NCBI GenBank assembly: GCA_033398695.1
Contig: CM065809.1
Coordinates: 84,735,644 to 84,799,643, forward strand
Origin: Orobanche coerulescens
Lineage: Eukaryota; Streptophyta; Magnoliopsida; Lamiales; Orobanchaceae
Direction: 5' to 3'
DNA length: 64,000 nucleotides
In this document: positions 22,770 through 35,081 of the stretch, in pieces
Layout: the number at the start of each line of letters is the position of its first letter
Numbering within the stretch: the stretch's first letter is position 1
The notes under the pieces: generated by a model
Told to the model about the DNA's origin: nothing
What the model saw: the letters and a program-made list of their open reading frames with translations, nothing else
The model's database searches: none
Position numbers and translations under genes: made by a program

Positions 22770-23696
22770 TGTTGTGCGGCAATTTATACGCCTCGATGGA
22801 GATCGGCATAAAGGTCAGGAGCCATCTAAAGTAGACACATGCTGGGCAAGCGCCTAGAAGTTGACGTCCAAGGCGATCGTCTATTGGCATCTGGCGATCG
22901 CCTCTAATGTCTGACTGGAGATGATCGTGCCATGCCACGTGTGAATCCGACACCCGTCAAAGTCTGCAAAGACCGAATATCGGTGAAGACCCACGTGCAG
23001 ATCCGCAAAAGGCGCCGCGAGAACAGGCCCTACTCCAGCCCATGAGCAGCTGTTAGTGATAAGGACGGCCTCACCAACCGACAGGCCCGCCGAAAGGACC
23101 TAAAGTGGGACCGCCTAGGACAGCGAGAAGAGGCACCTGCCGCCTCCTCATTGGTTCACGCCTGTGCCAACCAGCAGCAGCTATGGACTTTAAGGAAACA
23201 GTCCCACATGCTGGGACGATCGCCCACCTTATTTAAATACAGGAAACGGCGGTCGCCCACGGCGGACAGGGACATCCGAGCAACCATTTCTCCTATAAAT
23301 AGGAGGCCTCCAGCATTGGCAGAGACACAATGAAAAACGTTAACAAAAACACAGTTTACAACGTGAACACTTAACGCCAAAAGCAAACTATACAGAAAAC
23401 TCTCCATCTTTGTAACAAGAACTCACAGAGCTTCAACTCTTGTTCTTCCGGCAATCTTCAGCACTCGATAGCTAAGATAACTAGAGTCTTTACACTCATT
23501 GTAATTGTACTCTAACATTAATATCTGTACTCACTAGTATTCATATTAATAACATCTCGTGAGAGCATTCAAGTCTGGGACTAACAACCCCGGCAAATCT
23601 TATGTTATTTATTTCATCACGGACGTGTTCTCGCACTTTGTTTGTTACTCTTCCATTCCAGCATATCATCTCCGGATAATATTTTGGGTAACAACA
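22770..23696 (+). repeat. Right LTR of Tat element C
   Basis: 927 bp, TGTTGTGCGG to GGTAACAACA, with a TATA box at 23294-23301. It is followed by the target duplication GTATT (23697-23701) and then the rest of B's LTR. Confidence 0.9.
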
Positions 23697-23701
23697 GTAT
23701 T

Positions 23702-26183
23702 GATATGATTGGTGTTGCTGGTTGTGTTTCTTGGAAAGATTTTCACCATTTTGGTAAGGAATTATGATAAATTATATAATGATTATCATAATCTTGCAAT
23801 GGTTGATTTAATCTTGTGGTTTAATCTGAATTCATGATGAATTGGTGATCGATTATTGTTTAGACATCATGTTTGTTAAGATGATGATGTTCTTGGGGTA
23901 TTGATGATGATATTAGTGATATTATCATTTTGAGATGTTTATTTTGATGATTGTTCTTAAGTGATTCTTGTTGAATTGTTTCACAAGTGTTAAGAACCTA
24001 ATGATCATGTTAATTGATCATTGAGGTGTTAGAAGATGTTAGAATTCATAGTTGAGAACTATGATATTCGTTGGTGGAGTTTAACCGATTCGCTATTGAA
24101 TCGGGATTGTTTTGGTGTTGCTTTCCATTGATTTTGTGTTATTGAATGAATCGTATTTCATTCAAGGTTGTTCGAGTGCTTGTGATCATCGGAGGACGCT
24201 GTTCGTCGTTTCGTGGAAGGACGTTGATCGTGGAAGGACTTTCTCGCCTTCGGTTTAAGGCAAGTTTTATACTTGTACTGGTCAATGAGATTAATGTTAT
24301 CATATATGTGTATGAATGTGTTGTATCATTTCGAGACTTGGTCTCTCTGTAATTTTGTTGATATCAGGGGATTGTTTGATACGATGCCCTTCGGCAAATT
24401 ATGCCAAATATTGTTAATGTCCGATAAACGCTGTTCAGGGCTTTGAGGTACTCGTTGATGAAGTTATTGTCGATATTCGGTTCGCGGTATCGATGTATCA
24501 TTTGTTGTTGTTGATATTGATTTCTGTTTAAGACATTGTTGCGATCATTGTTATTGATATTGGTATTTTGCTATTGATGTTGTAATTGGCCGAGTGAAGG
24601 TATTTGACGAATTCGATTATCATCTCTATTTTCGGTGGTCGGTTTAAGGCACCGAGATATTTGTTCTAATTGTATCATTGTTTATCGATTGACCATTCTA
24701 AGGCAATCAAGGTGTTGAATTGGGATTATCGAAGATAATTCCCATTCGTTGTATCCTTGATTATCGATTGACCGTTCTAAGGGAATCGAGGTGTTGAATT
24801 GGGATTATCGAAGATAAATCCCATCCGTTGATGTCGTTGTGATCGATTGACCATTCCTAAGGCAGTCGAGGTATTTGAATTAGGACCGACGAGGACGGTG
24901 CCCATTTGTGAGTTATTGTTGTCGTGTTGTCCGACTCAAGGCAGCACACTATTATTCTTGTAATTCGGTATTCTTGGGATCATTGTCGTTTGTGAATAAT
25001 TGTGTTTTGGAGGCTAGTCTCGGCTAGTGCTCGATGGGTAAGTTTGGGGCATGAACCTTCGCGGTTGGTTTCCCAACACCTACAGTTCAGTAGATCACGG
25101 TCATTGGATGGCTTCATTGTGATACAGCTTGGTGCCGTGGATTTGGCCCTCATTGTGATACGGCTTCGTGTCGTGGCTTCGGCCCTCATTTTGATACGGC
25201 TGCGTGTCGTGGCTTCGGCCCTCATTGTGATACGGCTTCGTGACGTGGCTTCGGCCCTCATTGTGATACGGCTTCGTGCCATGGCTTCGGCCCTCATTGT
25301 GATACGGCTTCGTGTCGTGGCTTCGGCCCTCAGATGATACAACTTCGGGCTATTTGGCTTCGGGCCATTGTGATGATTGGCTGCTTCGGTTGAGTGGTTT
25401 TTCAGACCATTGTGATATTGTGGTAGCTTCGGCTGAGTGGCTTTCAGGCCATTGTGATGTATTTGTATTTCTGTTGGAGCCTTCGGGCACTGTGATTTGT
25501 ATCTAGTCAGCATTGGTTTGGTTTACCTTCGGGTAATTTCACTGTTGTGTTCTATATTGATGATTCACCGTTGGGCACTTGTGTTCTAACATGTTGAGCA
25601 GGTATTGATCGTATGTCGTGGGTATAGTGTTTCAAGTATGGTCATTTCTTACCTTGGTTTGTGAGCATTTCGTACTATTATTATCATTGTACCATTTCAT
25701 TCTGCCTTTGGATGCATATCATGTTGTACATGTATTTGATATTCAAGTATGTTGTACATTATCTGGATGACTGATCCCGTGGGAGCGGAACATGTTTTCA
25801 TGTTTTAGGTGCTTGCGAGGAGAGAGTTGAGACACAGGGGCATGACAATGGCCACGAGGCATTCGAGCGATACTAGTCCGAGATGTTTTGGTGTTCATGT
25901 CAATCGGTCAGTTTGGAGTACTCCAGTTTCGTTCAGTGGTTGTGATTTTGTATTATCCGAGCAAGGTTCGTGGATGTGGATGTTGTTGTACTTTTATTTT
26001 GGACATGTAGGCCCACTTTTGTCATTGAAATTCCATATCGTAATATTTTGCTGGATGTCATAGTAGGGACTGAGATTCCCCTTTTGGTTAGTTTGTTGTA
26101 TTTTTGGTCGTGTTCGCCTGGTGGATCTCCTGGTGTGGGGTCCACGGCACTGTAATGACCCAATGGGATTTGGGGGTGTTACA
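23702..26183 (+). repeat. Right LTR of element B, second segment
   Basis: Resumes with GATATGATTGGTGTTG exactly where the left LTR (about 5395) continues and ends TGGGGGTGTTACA. It includes the 79-bp repeats (24682-24880) and a shorter minisatellite (25115-25330). Confidence 0.85.
25115..25330 (+). repeat. 36-bp minisatellite, 6 copies, in right LTR of element B
   Basis: Six units start at 25115, 25151, 25187, 25223, 25259 and 25295, against eleven in the left LTR. Open frames through it are repeat artefacts. Confidence 0.88.
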
Positions 26184-26940
26184 ATAATATCCTAAGTATT
26201 TTGATAAATGCACCCTACCACCTATCCCTATAGCGAACTTCAAACAACCCCCAGGAGATATCTCCTACAGCCAAGTGGAAGTTCCGATGTACAACAAGAA
26301 GACTGTTGGCTACAGCAAAGAACTACGATATTCAATACTGAATCATAAGGTTATGATAAGTATACGTGAACCTCCAATTTGAGGGTTCAGTAGAAGATAT
26401 ACTTATACATTAAGGTAGTCATTAGAGTAGTTCAATCCAAGTACATGTTGGCATGGGTCAACCTCGAAGTGCAACGTAATGGGCAAGTAGCAGTCTTTAC
26501 TGAGTACCAAGATAAGATTCTTTCTCTTGTAAGTGAACATGTGAATGTTCTATGCGGTTAGGCCAACGCAATTCAGCTAGTTGTATTTTATACATGATAG
26601 CTCGGTGATCTTGATTCACACTAACACTGCATAGTGTCAAGTTGAAGTAGGGTTTGAATTTACCTTAACTCTAAAACTTGGCGGGTTACTCTGAATGGGT
26701 ATACGATATTCACAACATGAAAGGTTTAGAATGATCCTAATTGTTCGATCTCAGTTGGGTTAGAGTGTGAGCCATGAATCGGGATAGGTATTACTTACAC
26801 TCTTTGGATCCTCCCATTGCTAGCTAAGATGAACCTACAGAGTCATGCAACTGGATAGACCCCATATTAATATGAATTAATCTACGAATATATTATACAT
26901 TGGATGTCTAATTAATTTATTGGATAAATTATCATCACTA
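26184..26940. other. Unidentified DNA hosting the Athila complex, with a 64-codon open frame
   Basis: Begins right after B's LTR. A plus-strand frame 26188-26382 is open for 64 codons and has protein-like composition (for example LPPIPIANFKQPPGDISYSQ, then VEVPMYNKKT). It has no ATG at its start and looks like an internal piece cut off by the insertion of B. I do not recognise the protein. The rest is AT-rich without clear features and continues at 41998 beyond the Athila complex. Confidence 0.35.
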
Positions 26941-26945
26941 TGTAG
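26941..26945 (+). other. Left target-site duplication of the Athila complex (TGTAG)
   Basis: TGTAG directly before the first LTR is identical to 41993-41997 directly after the third LTR. No such copy flanks the middle LTR. Confidence 0.85.
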
Positions 26946-28567
26946 TGATAAGTGTCAGTTTTATACACTTATCCATGGTTTGTATCGATATATTTCACCC
27001 ATAATTGAGCTAGTCTACTCGTTTTTGCTTTGATTAATTAGCTTTTAATAATTTTATTATTTATCAGATGAAAATGTAAATTTAGTCTTAATCGGATTGA
27101 TTTACTGATTTACTCAAGAAATAACATGTTTATAAAATATTCTCTTTGTTAAATTTTTATGTATTCATGTTGTAGGGCTTTCCGATATAAGTTCGGCGGT
27201 CTTTCCGGATTCACAATCAGAGTTATATATCAAAAGTTATCATCCGAAGAAGATTTGGGGCAAAAACGCAAAGTCTAAGAAATTCTGGGCTGAAAATGAA
27301 GTCTGAAACTCTATACGGGTGTGTACGGGCGTAACTCACAAATGCAAATTTATGAAGCCATGTTACGTCCGTGACTACTCAATGTTACGGCCGTAAGTCA
27401 TCACAGTTACGGCAGTAACTCCTCAATGTTACGGCCGTAAATCTTGGCAGATTATTGATCATTGCCTAATTTTTTATACTTTTGGTCTATTATTGAGTGG
27501 ATGGCTGGCGTTGATCCGATCTAATGTAATAATGCTGGAGTTTTGGAGTTATTAGATGACTTTAGGTGTATAAATAGACCCCTTAGATCCATCATTATTC
27601 ATCATTCATCTTATATTTTTCCACTTTTGTAATATTTTCTTTTTGTGTGAAGAACACACTTGTGTTCTTGAGTGATTTGTATAATAGTGGTATAGCATAT
27701 GTTGTTCAGGGAGTTTATTGCTTCTTTCTCCTTTATCTACTAAGGGAGTTAGGATCAATTCTTTCTCTTTTTCAACTAATAATGACCACTCAAGCTTGTA
27801 TTATGTTTATTAAACTCTTCATGGGCTAAGTTACCTTATGTTGGGATTATAAACAAGGTTAGTCATGTTATTTAAGTTTGTATAAAGATCTATTATGAAT
27901 TACTTATTATTGTGTGTGATTTTCATTGTTTTAACAATCTTTATTTATTTGGCCAATAAATGACGATATGTATGGTCTTCATATGTTTCGAAAGAAAATA
28001 TGTTTGATTAGATCAAATGATCTTCACTCTAAGTTGTTCTAGGGGATAGAAATATACCTCTAGACCTTAGATGGTTCTTTGATTTATTTTCATAAAACCT
28101 AATGCTATGTATTGAAGCCAATCAACATAGAAATATAGTGGATTGATTCAATATATAAGGGGCGTTTTATAGTTCGAAAGAGAAACTGTCTTTTTAAGGA
28201 AAATCGAATCTACACAACATAATAAGTAAATTCATCTTATGATCTCCTATACATCTTCTATAACTAATGATGAACTAAGTTTGTAATCACAACTATTTCA
28301 TTATATCTTTTATTAATCTATTATTAGTGCAATCTTTCATTTCTTTGAATATTAGAACTATTATTGCAATTTTCTTTGCAATTGTCAAACCAAATTCTTA
28401 AATTGTGTGTTTCAATCTTATAAATCTATATAACAAATAGTTAAATAGTGTATAATTCAATATATAACCTAACTTTCTCGTGGGATCGATAAATCGGACT
28501 CAAAAAGTCCACTTACTACTTGATACGATATCGTGCACTTGCGATAGTTACACTAAAGACAGTGTCA
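26946..28567 (+). repeat. Athila LTR 1
   Basis: 1622 bp. It holds a run of TTACGGCCGTAA-like palindromes (about 27360-27445), here eroded by C-to-T changes, and TATAAATA at 27569-27576. A roughly 60-codon frame (27647-27829) occurs in all three LTRs but lacks an ATG and resembles no known protein. Confidence 0.92.
27569..27576 (+). promoter_or_regulatory. TATA box in Athila LTR 1
   Basis: TATAAATA in GTGTATAAATAGACCCC. Equivalents are at 37883-37890 and 40994-41001 in the other LTRs, in each case about 130 bp after the palindrome array. Confidence 0.6.
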
Positions 28568-28573
28568 AGTTTT

Positions 28574-28591
28574 TGGCGCCGTTTCCGGGGA
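28574..28591 (+). other. Primer-binding site, first Athila unit
   Basis: TGGCGCCGTTTCCGGGGA, one base off the standard Athila tRNA-Asp site TGGCGCCGTTGCCGGGGA, which is intact in the second unit at 38888-38905. Confidence 0.85.
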
Positions 28592-28674
28592 AGTATAAGT
28601 GTTATTTTGAAATATTACATTATTAACTATTGTTTTAAATACAACTTTTTTCTTTATTGTAGATTGTCTTGTCT

Positions 28675-30255
28675 ATGCGAAGGACGTACAATCGCGATTT
28701 AGTTTCACTAGATCTCGAGATCGAAGCCACATTCAGAAGAAGGCGAAGAGAACAAAATAAAAGCATTATTTCTTCACCATCAATGGCGGACGAACTAAAC
28801 CCACGTCTTCCCCAAGGAAACGATAACGAAAGAATTCCTCCGGTAGGAGGAATACCTAATTTTCAAAACATTCAACATCAACAACATCCTATTGTGCCGG
28901 AAATAGATGAAGACAACATGCTCTTTGGGGAATTCATGAACCCCCCATCTTTGAGCGTGCAATCAAGTGTGATCTATCCACCATTTGCTGTGGACAATTT
29001 TCAAATTCACCCCGATGTTATCAATCTCTTATCCAACAACAACTCATTCTATGGAAGAACCGACGAGAATCCATATCTCCATATTAACCGTTTTGTGGAG
29101 ATTTGTGGAAATTTCAAATATCCAAATGTAAATGATGAGGCGATCAAAATGAGACTTTTCGTGCACACTTTGAAGTATAGAGCAAGAGAGTGGCTAGATA
29201 CTTTGCTACCATAAAGCATAACAAATTGGCCCGAATTTGTCCAAAAATTCACCATTATATACTTTCCACCAATAAAAGTGGCGAAACTCAAATACGAAAT
29301 CTCTACATTTCGTCAACAAGATTCAGAGTCATTTCACGAAGCATGGGAGAGATACAAAGATATGCTACGAAAATGTCCTAACCATGGTTTCAATTTAGGA
29401 GATCAAGTCAATTACTTCTATTCTAGAATTTTACCTACATGCCGATCCAATGTCGATTCATCATCAAATGGCTCACTTGGCAGCAAAACTATGAAAGAGG
29501 CTTATAATCTTTTTGAGATTATAAGTAAACAAAGTGCAAGATGGCCAGACATAAATATCCAAAAGAAACCAAAAGGTGTTTTTGAAGTGGATTCTTATTC
29601 ACTTATGTTGGCAAAAATTGAAGCTTTATCAAAAAAAGTCGAGGACATGTCTTTTTCAACTCCTCAATCTGTGAAAACGGTGCAAACTCCACAAGCTTCA
29701 GCTTTTTCATGTGAAATTTGTGGAGCAACTCACAACAGCACTATCTGTCCCTTAGTGCAATAGGAGCAGTCACCACCACCACCAGAACAAGTGGCGTATG
29801 CTCAGAATTTCCAAAGGCAAGCATACAATCCTTACGGGCCAACATACAATCCAGGGTACAAAAATCATTCAAATGCAAACAACAACAATGTGTTGAATCC
29901 AACGCATCAAGAAAAGAAGCCCGGGTGCGAAGAAGCAATCACGAAGCTAGCTGAACAACAACTGAAGTATCAACAACGCAATGATGCTTCAATTAAAAAT
30001 CTGGAGACACAAGTTGGCCAAATGGCCAAAATACTTTCAGAAAGATCTCATGGCATGTTACCTAGCAATACTAAGGTAAATCCAAGGGAAAATGTCCAAG
30101 CTATCACAACAAGAAGTGGAGTGCAGTTGCCCGAAATTTCTGTGGAAAATCATCCAGAAAGACAAAAAAATAAACAAAATCAAGAATCAGAAAAAGAATC
30201 TGAATCAGGACCTTCATCTCAAAAAGGTCCAGTTGCTACAAAATCTTATGTTCCA
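28675..30255 (+). pseudogene. gag: gag of the Athila element, with stops
   Basis: The start is the ATG at 28675 (MRRTYNRDLVSLD), about 85 bp after the primer site. The frame is held through stops at 29212-29214 and 29761-29763. The gag domain includes FYGRTDENPYLHINRFVEIC, MRLFVHTLKYRAREWL, FHEAWERYKDMLRKCPNHGF and YFYSRILP. A CCHC-like motif, CEICGATHNSTIC, is at about 29710-29750, followed by a PYGPTYNPGYKNH linker and a coiled-coil stretch. Expected role is particle assembly in the cytoplasm. Two stops make it a pseudogene. Confidence 0.88.
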
Positions 30256-31101
30256 CCTATCTCATTTCCTCAACGGTTGAAGAATCACAAGCTCGATGCT
30301 CAATTCGGGAAATTCTTGGAAATTTTCAAAAAGCTACACATCAACATACATTTTGCCGATGCTCTAGCACAAATGCCAAGCTATGCCAAATTTATGAAAC
30401 ATATTCTTTCCAACAAACGAAGGCTTGAAGAATATGAAACTGTCATGCTAACAGAGGAATGTAGCGCAATACTACAAAAGAAGTTGCCACCCAAGCTAAA
30501 AGATCCGGGAACTTTCAAAATCCTGTGTACAATTGGTGAAGTGAATTTTGGCAAAGCTCTTTGTGATTTAGGAGCAAGTATCAACTTGATGCCCCTGTCA
30601 ATTTTCAACAAACTGAACTTGGGAGAAGCAAAAGCAACAACAGTTTCACTATAATTAGCCAATCGGTCAATCAAATATCCACGTGGGATAATAGAATATG
30701 TGCTCGTCAACATTGACAAATTCATATTTCCAGCGGATTTTATCATCCTTGACATAGAAGAAGATCAGGATATTCTCATTATCTTGGGACGACCATTTCT
30801 CGCAACCAGACGTGCTCTTATTGACGTCTATGAAGGAAAGTTAATTCTCAGAGTGGAAGACGAACATGTCATCTTCGATGTCCTAAAAACTTTGAATCAT
30901 CCCTCCACAGATGATTATTGTCTAAGAATAGATGAAATTGAAGTCATGGTAAACAAATCTTTGAAAAAGATTCTATCTAAAGATCCTCTTGAGACATGTA
31001 TAGCAAATTCTCTAACCAACATGGAGGAAGAATATCACTTGGCCGAAACAGTTAACTATCTAGAAGCACTACCACCTTTAAGAAGGCATTCACATTTTTA
31101 A
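30256..31101 (+). pseudogene. Protease of the Athila element, with stops
   Basis: Continues the gag frame. The retropepsin motif LCDLGASINLMPLSIF (about 30558-30605) keeps the catalytic Asp in the DLGAS form normal for Athila. The second half has DILIILGRPFLATRRALIDV. Stops at 30652-30654 and 31099-31101 interrupt it. It would process Gag-Pol in the particle. Confidence 0.82.
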
Positions 31102-32768
31102 GAGTTGGTGACAAGCTCCGCTAAACCCCTCCCTTATTTACAAGAAGCTCCAATACTTTATCTCAAACCTCTACCCACACATTTGAGATACGCTTACTTG
31201 GGCATTTCCTCTACACTTCCGGTCATCATATCTAACATATTGACCGAACTTGAAGAAGGGAAATTACTAAGGGTATTGAGAAATCACAAAAGAGAAACTG
31301 GATGGACTATTGTGGATATTAGAGGAATAAGCCCCTCTATATGCACACACAAAATTTTGATGGAAGATGACTGCAAACCTTCAATTGAGCATCAACGACG
31401 TTTGAATCCAAACATGAAGGAAATTGTGAAAGCAGAGATTCTTAAATTACTTGATGCAGGAATCATTTATCCAATCTCAGATAGTCCATGGGTAAGCCCT
31501 GTACATATGGTGTCCAAAAAGAGTGGAATCACAATCATAGAGAACGAGCACAATGAACTTATACCAACACGACCCATCACAGGATGGAGAATGTGCATTG
31601 GTTACAGGAAGCTCAACAAGACGACGAGAAAAGATCATTTTTCACTCCCATTTATTGATCAAATGCTCGATAGATTGGCGGGACATTCTTACTACTGTTT
31701 TCTCGACGGCTGTTCAGGGTACAACCAAATCCTAATAGCTCCAGAAGACCAAGAGAAAACAACATTCACATGCCCTTATGGAACATTTGCCAACAGAAGA
31801 ATCCCATTCGGATTGTGCAATGCTCCAGCCACATTTCAGAGATAAATGATGTCAATATTCTCAGACATGGTTGAAAAATTCATTGAAGTTTTCATGGATG
31901 ATTTCTCGGTTTTCGGAAATACATTTGATAAATGCCTAAATTACTTAGGCATGGTCTTGGAAAGATGTGAAGACACAAATCTAGTTCTCAATTGGGAGAA
32001 ATGTCACTTCATGGTCCAGAAGGAATCGTACTTGGCCAAAGAATCTCACAACATGGAATAGAAGTCGATAAGGCAAAGATCCAAGTGATTGCAAAACTTC
32101 CTCCACCAATTTCGGTGAAAGGAGTAAGGAGTTTTCTCGGGCATGCAGGATTTTATCGGAGGTTCATAAAAGATTTCTCAAAAATAGCAAAACCTCTTTG
32201 TTCTTTGCTTGAGAAAGATACACCATTCCTTTTCACAAATGAATGCCACGTGGCCTTTGCAGCTTTGAAGGATAAGCTTACATCAGCTCCAATCATCATT
32301 TCTCCAGATTGGACTATCCCATTCATTCTGATGTGCGATGAAAGTGATTATGCTGTGGGGGCCGTGCTGGGCCAGAAGAAGGACAAAATGATGCAAGTGA
32401 TCCATTATGCTAGCCGGACTATGAATGATGCACAACTGAACTACACTACAACTAAAAAAGAGATGCTTGCAGTGGTTTATGCCTTTGATAAATTTCGATC
32501 CTACTTATTGGGATCAAAGGTCATTGTCTACACTGATCATTCAGCTTTGAAATATTTAATGACAAAGCAAGATAGTAAGTCAAGGCTAATCCGATGGTTC
32601 CTACTTATGCAAGAATTCAACATAAAAATCCGAGATAGAAAGGGAACAGAGAACCAAGTGGCGGATCATCTCTCTCGACTAGACCAAAACAATGCTCAAG
32701 AGAAGGAAATAAATGAAGTATTTCCGAATGAACAATTGTTCCAAATCTCTAATGTGCAGGAAAAATAA
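31102..32768 (+). pseudogene. pol: Reverse transcriptase and RNase H of the Athila element
   Basis: Same frame as gag up to about 32020, then shifted. The RT has PSIEHQRRLNPNMKEIVK, WRMCIGYRKLNKTTRKDHF, FLDGCSGYNQI and VFMDDFSVFG (31888-31917), so all three catalytic Asp are present. A stop replaces the residue between TFQR and MMSIFSDM (31843-31845). Near 32020 the frame shifts within CHFMVQ / [20 protein letters not shown]. The RNase H part has [15 protein letters not shown] and [11 protein letters not shown], and ends with [11 protein letters not shown] before a stop at 32766-32768. It would copy element RNA into DNA. It is inactive through breaks, not through active-site loss. Confidence 0.9.
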
Positions 32769-34061
32769 AATGCACCACGGTATGCAGACATCGTCAATTT
32801 CCTTGTAAGTGGAATAATTCACCCAAATCTTTCCCATCATCAAAAGAAAAAATTCTTCTCCGAGTTGAAATACTATTACTGGGAAGATCCTCTATTATTT
32901 AGACGGGGACCTGATCAAATCATCTGGAGATGCATACCGGAAGAAGAAATGGAGAAGGTATTAGAAAGATGTCATTCCTCTCACTATGGAGGACATTTTG
33001 GGACTTCAAAAACAGCAACAAGAGTTCTTGAAGCAGGATTCTATTGGCCCACTCTGTTCAAAGATGCACATACACTTGTCTCTAAGTGTGACTGGTGCCA
33101 AAGACATGGAAACATGTCAAAAAGAAATGAAATGCCAATGAATTTCATCCTTGAAGTTGAAATCTTCGACGTTTAGGGAATTGATTTCATGGGACCCTTT
33201 CCATCAACGTTCTCTAATGAATACATCCTTGTAGTTGTGGACTACGTATCTAAATGGGTGGAGGCTGTTGCATTACCAACAAACTAAGCTAGAGTCGTGG
33301 TAAATTTTCTAAAGAAAAATATATTCACTCGCTTCGGAACTCCGAGAGTTATTATCAGTGATGGCGGATCTCATTTCTGCAATCACCAGGTTAAGGCTCT
33401 ACTGACCAAATTCGGAGTAAAACACCATGTCGCTATCTCTTATCACCCACAAACCAGTGGACAAGTCGAGGTCTCCAATCGTGAACTGAAACGTATACTT
33501 GAGATGACAGTCGACTCATCTCGGAAAGATTGGTCGAAAAAGCTGGATGATGTGCTCTGGGCTTACAGAACAGCTTATAAGACACCGATAGGCATGGGTC
33601 CATTTCGTTTGATTTTTGGAAAAGCCTATCACCTGCCAGTAGAACTTGAACATTGAGCCTTTTTGGCTATAAAAAAATTAAACTTTGACGAATAGTTGGC
33701 TGGAAAGAAAAGGTTGCTGCAGTTAAATGAGTTGGATGAAATCCGACTCGACTCATATGAAAATGCCAAAATCTACAAAGAAAAAACAAAAAGATGGCAT
33801 GACAACAGAATTCTAAGAAGAGATTTTAAAGCAGGAGACCAAGTTCTCCTTTTTAATGCACGACTGCGTCTGTTTCTGGGTAAGCTGCGATCACGATGGA
33901 CGAGCCCATACACAATCAAAGAGGTGTTTTCTCATGGAGCTGTGGAGATTTATAATACAACCGACGGGAGTTTCAAAGTAAACGGCCAATGGTTAAAGCC
34001 ATATCTGGGAGGAGAATTCTCGACAGCAAAGTCAATCATAATGCTGGAAATGCCTAATTGA
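32769..34061 (+). pseudogene. Integrase of the Athila element, with stops
   Basis: Continues in the RNase H frame. The zinc domain has CHSSHYGGHFG, GFYWPTLFKD and CDWCQR. The catalytic core keeps D, D and E ([28 protein letters not shown]). The C-terminal part has RDFKAGDQVLLFNARLRLF and GQWLKPYLGGE. Stops at 33174-33176 (a TAG where relatives have Trp), 33285-33287, 33654-33656 and 33693-33695 break it. Confidence 0.9.
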
Positions 34062-35081
34062 TCAGACAAGAAGTCAAGCTAAGGACGTTAAACAAAGCGC
34101 TTATTGGGAGGCAACCCAATCTCTTTTATTTCGCAAAATAAGTTTGGGGGTAACACAGAAAGATTCAACAACAAGAGCAAGTATCATATCGTTCATAAAA
34201 TTCAGGGAGTCTTTCTCTCATTATTCTCACACACATAATAAATATAAATTTCAAAAAAAAACAAAATATATATATATATATATATAATACGGCCGTATTC
34301 ACATTCATACGGCTGTATATAAGGATTTCCATACGGTCATACACATACATGTTACGGCCGTATCCCTTTTGTTTTACAATTAAATTTTTTTTTCCGAACG
34401 TTTGTTACGGTCGTAAGTTATAAATATTATGGCCGTAAGTCGTTCTCTATTCATTTTTATGAATGCAATATACGGCCGTAACTCTTGTATGTTACGTCTG
34501 TAACTCAAAAATTTTCCAAAAAAATGAATGCTCCATACGGCCGTAACTTGGGAATGTTACGGCCGTAACTATACAGCTTTATAAAAAAAAGACACGGTTT
34601 TGAGAAACAGATTCACAAACCCGGCAGGAGACAGAGGAACAGTTCCGAAAATTTTCCCCTTCTCAATTCCTACTTTCAAAAACACAAATTCTTCAATACA
34701 ATTCATTTTCCTATCAACATTAACACATAAATCATCAGGTTTTCTTTCAATCCTTGTTTCAATTTATATATTTTTGATTTTTATAGTTTTAGTTTCTCAC
34801 TTTATATTTGTTTTTTTTTTATTCCTATTTTCATTAGATTCGTTGTTGAAACATGTTTAGTTGTTAGTATTGTTGATATTTGTGTGGTTATTTGATTCAT
34901 TGATTTGTGGTGACTTTGTGGATTTGAGTTTGAATGAAAAACTTGTTAAAAAACTATGAGCTCAAGGTGTCCGACGAAATGCCACAACGAAAATCTTTGA
35001 ATTTTTTTGATGTTTTGGTTGGTTTTGCTTGATGATTAAGTTGTGTGATGAAAAAGAAGTTGTTTTTGTTTAATTTCAGGG
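34062..35081 (+). other. Athila spacer with TTACGGCCGTAA-type palindromes
   Basis: No gene. At 34285-34575 about ten copies of TACGGCCGTA, TTACGGCCGTAA and decayed forms occur, the same motif as in the LTRs. A (TA)n run is at 34266-34287. T-rich DNA follows, ending in TTTAATTTCAG (35069-35079), a good 3' splice site just before the ATG of the 3' open frame. Confidence 0.65.

Larger units (their letters stand above)
11701..23696 (+). mobile_element. Complete Tat-lineage Ty3/gypsy element C
   Basis: About 12 kb: LTRs of 909 and 927 bp, primer site, gag, protease, reverse transcriptase, RNase H, a second archaeal-type RNase H, integrase, a long spacer and a spliced antisense gene. The second RNase H and the antisense gene are hallmarks of the Tat lineage (Ogre, Grande and Retand relatives). 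It is inserted in B's right LTR with a 5-bp duplication. The two LTRs differ by several percent by eye, so the insertion is not recent. Stops, frameshifts and lost catalytic residues make it inactive. Confidence 0.9.
4335..26183 (+). mobile_element. Long-LTR, gag-only Ty3/gypsy element B (Tekay/Del-like), split by Tat element C
   Basis: Left LTR 4335-8115, internal 8116-10605, right LTR 10606-11700 plus 23702-26183. The LTRs are very long (about 3.8 and 3.6 kb), as in the Tekay/Del chromovirus group, and start TGTAATAT and end TTACA. The primer site resembles initiator tRNA-Met. The internal region has a broken gag with two CCHC knuckles but no protease, reverse transcriptase, RNase H or integrase. 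Tat element C is inserted in the right LTR. The lineage call is inferred from LTR length, gag and termini because pol is missing. Confidence 0.75.

Noticed and set aside
27647..27829. Sixty-codon frame conserved in all three Athila LTRs
   Set aside because: Conservation is explained by LTR identity; no ATG start and no known similarity.
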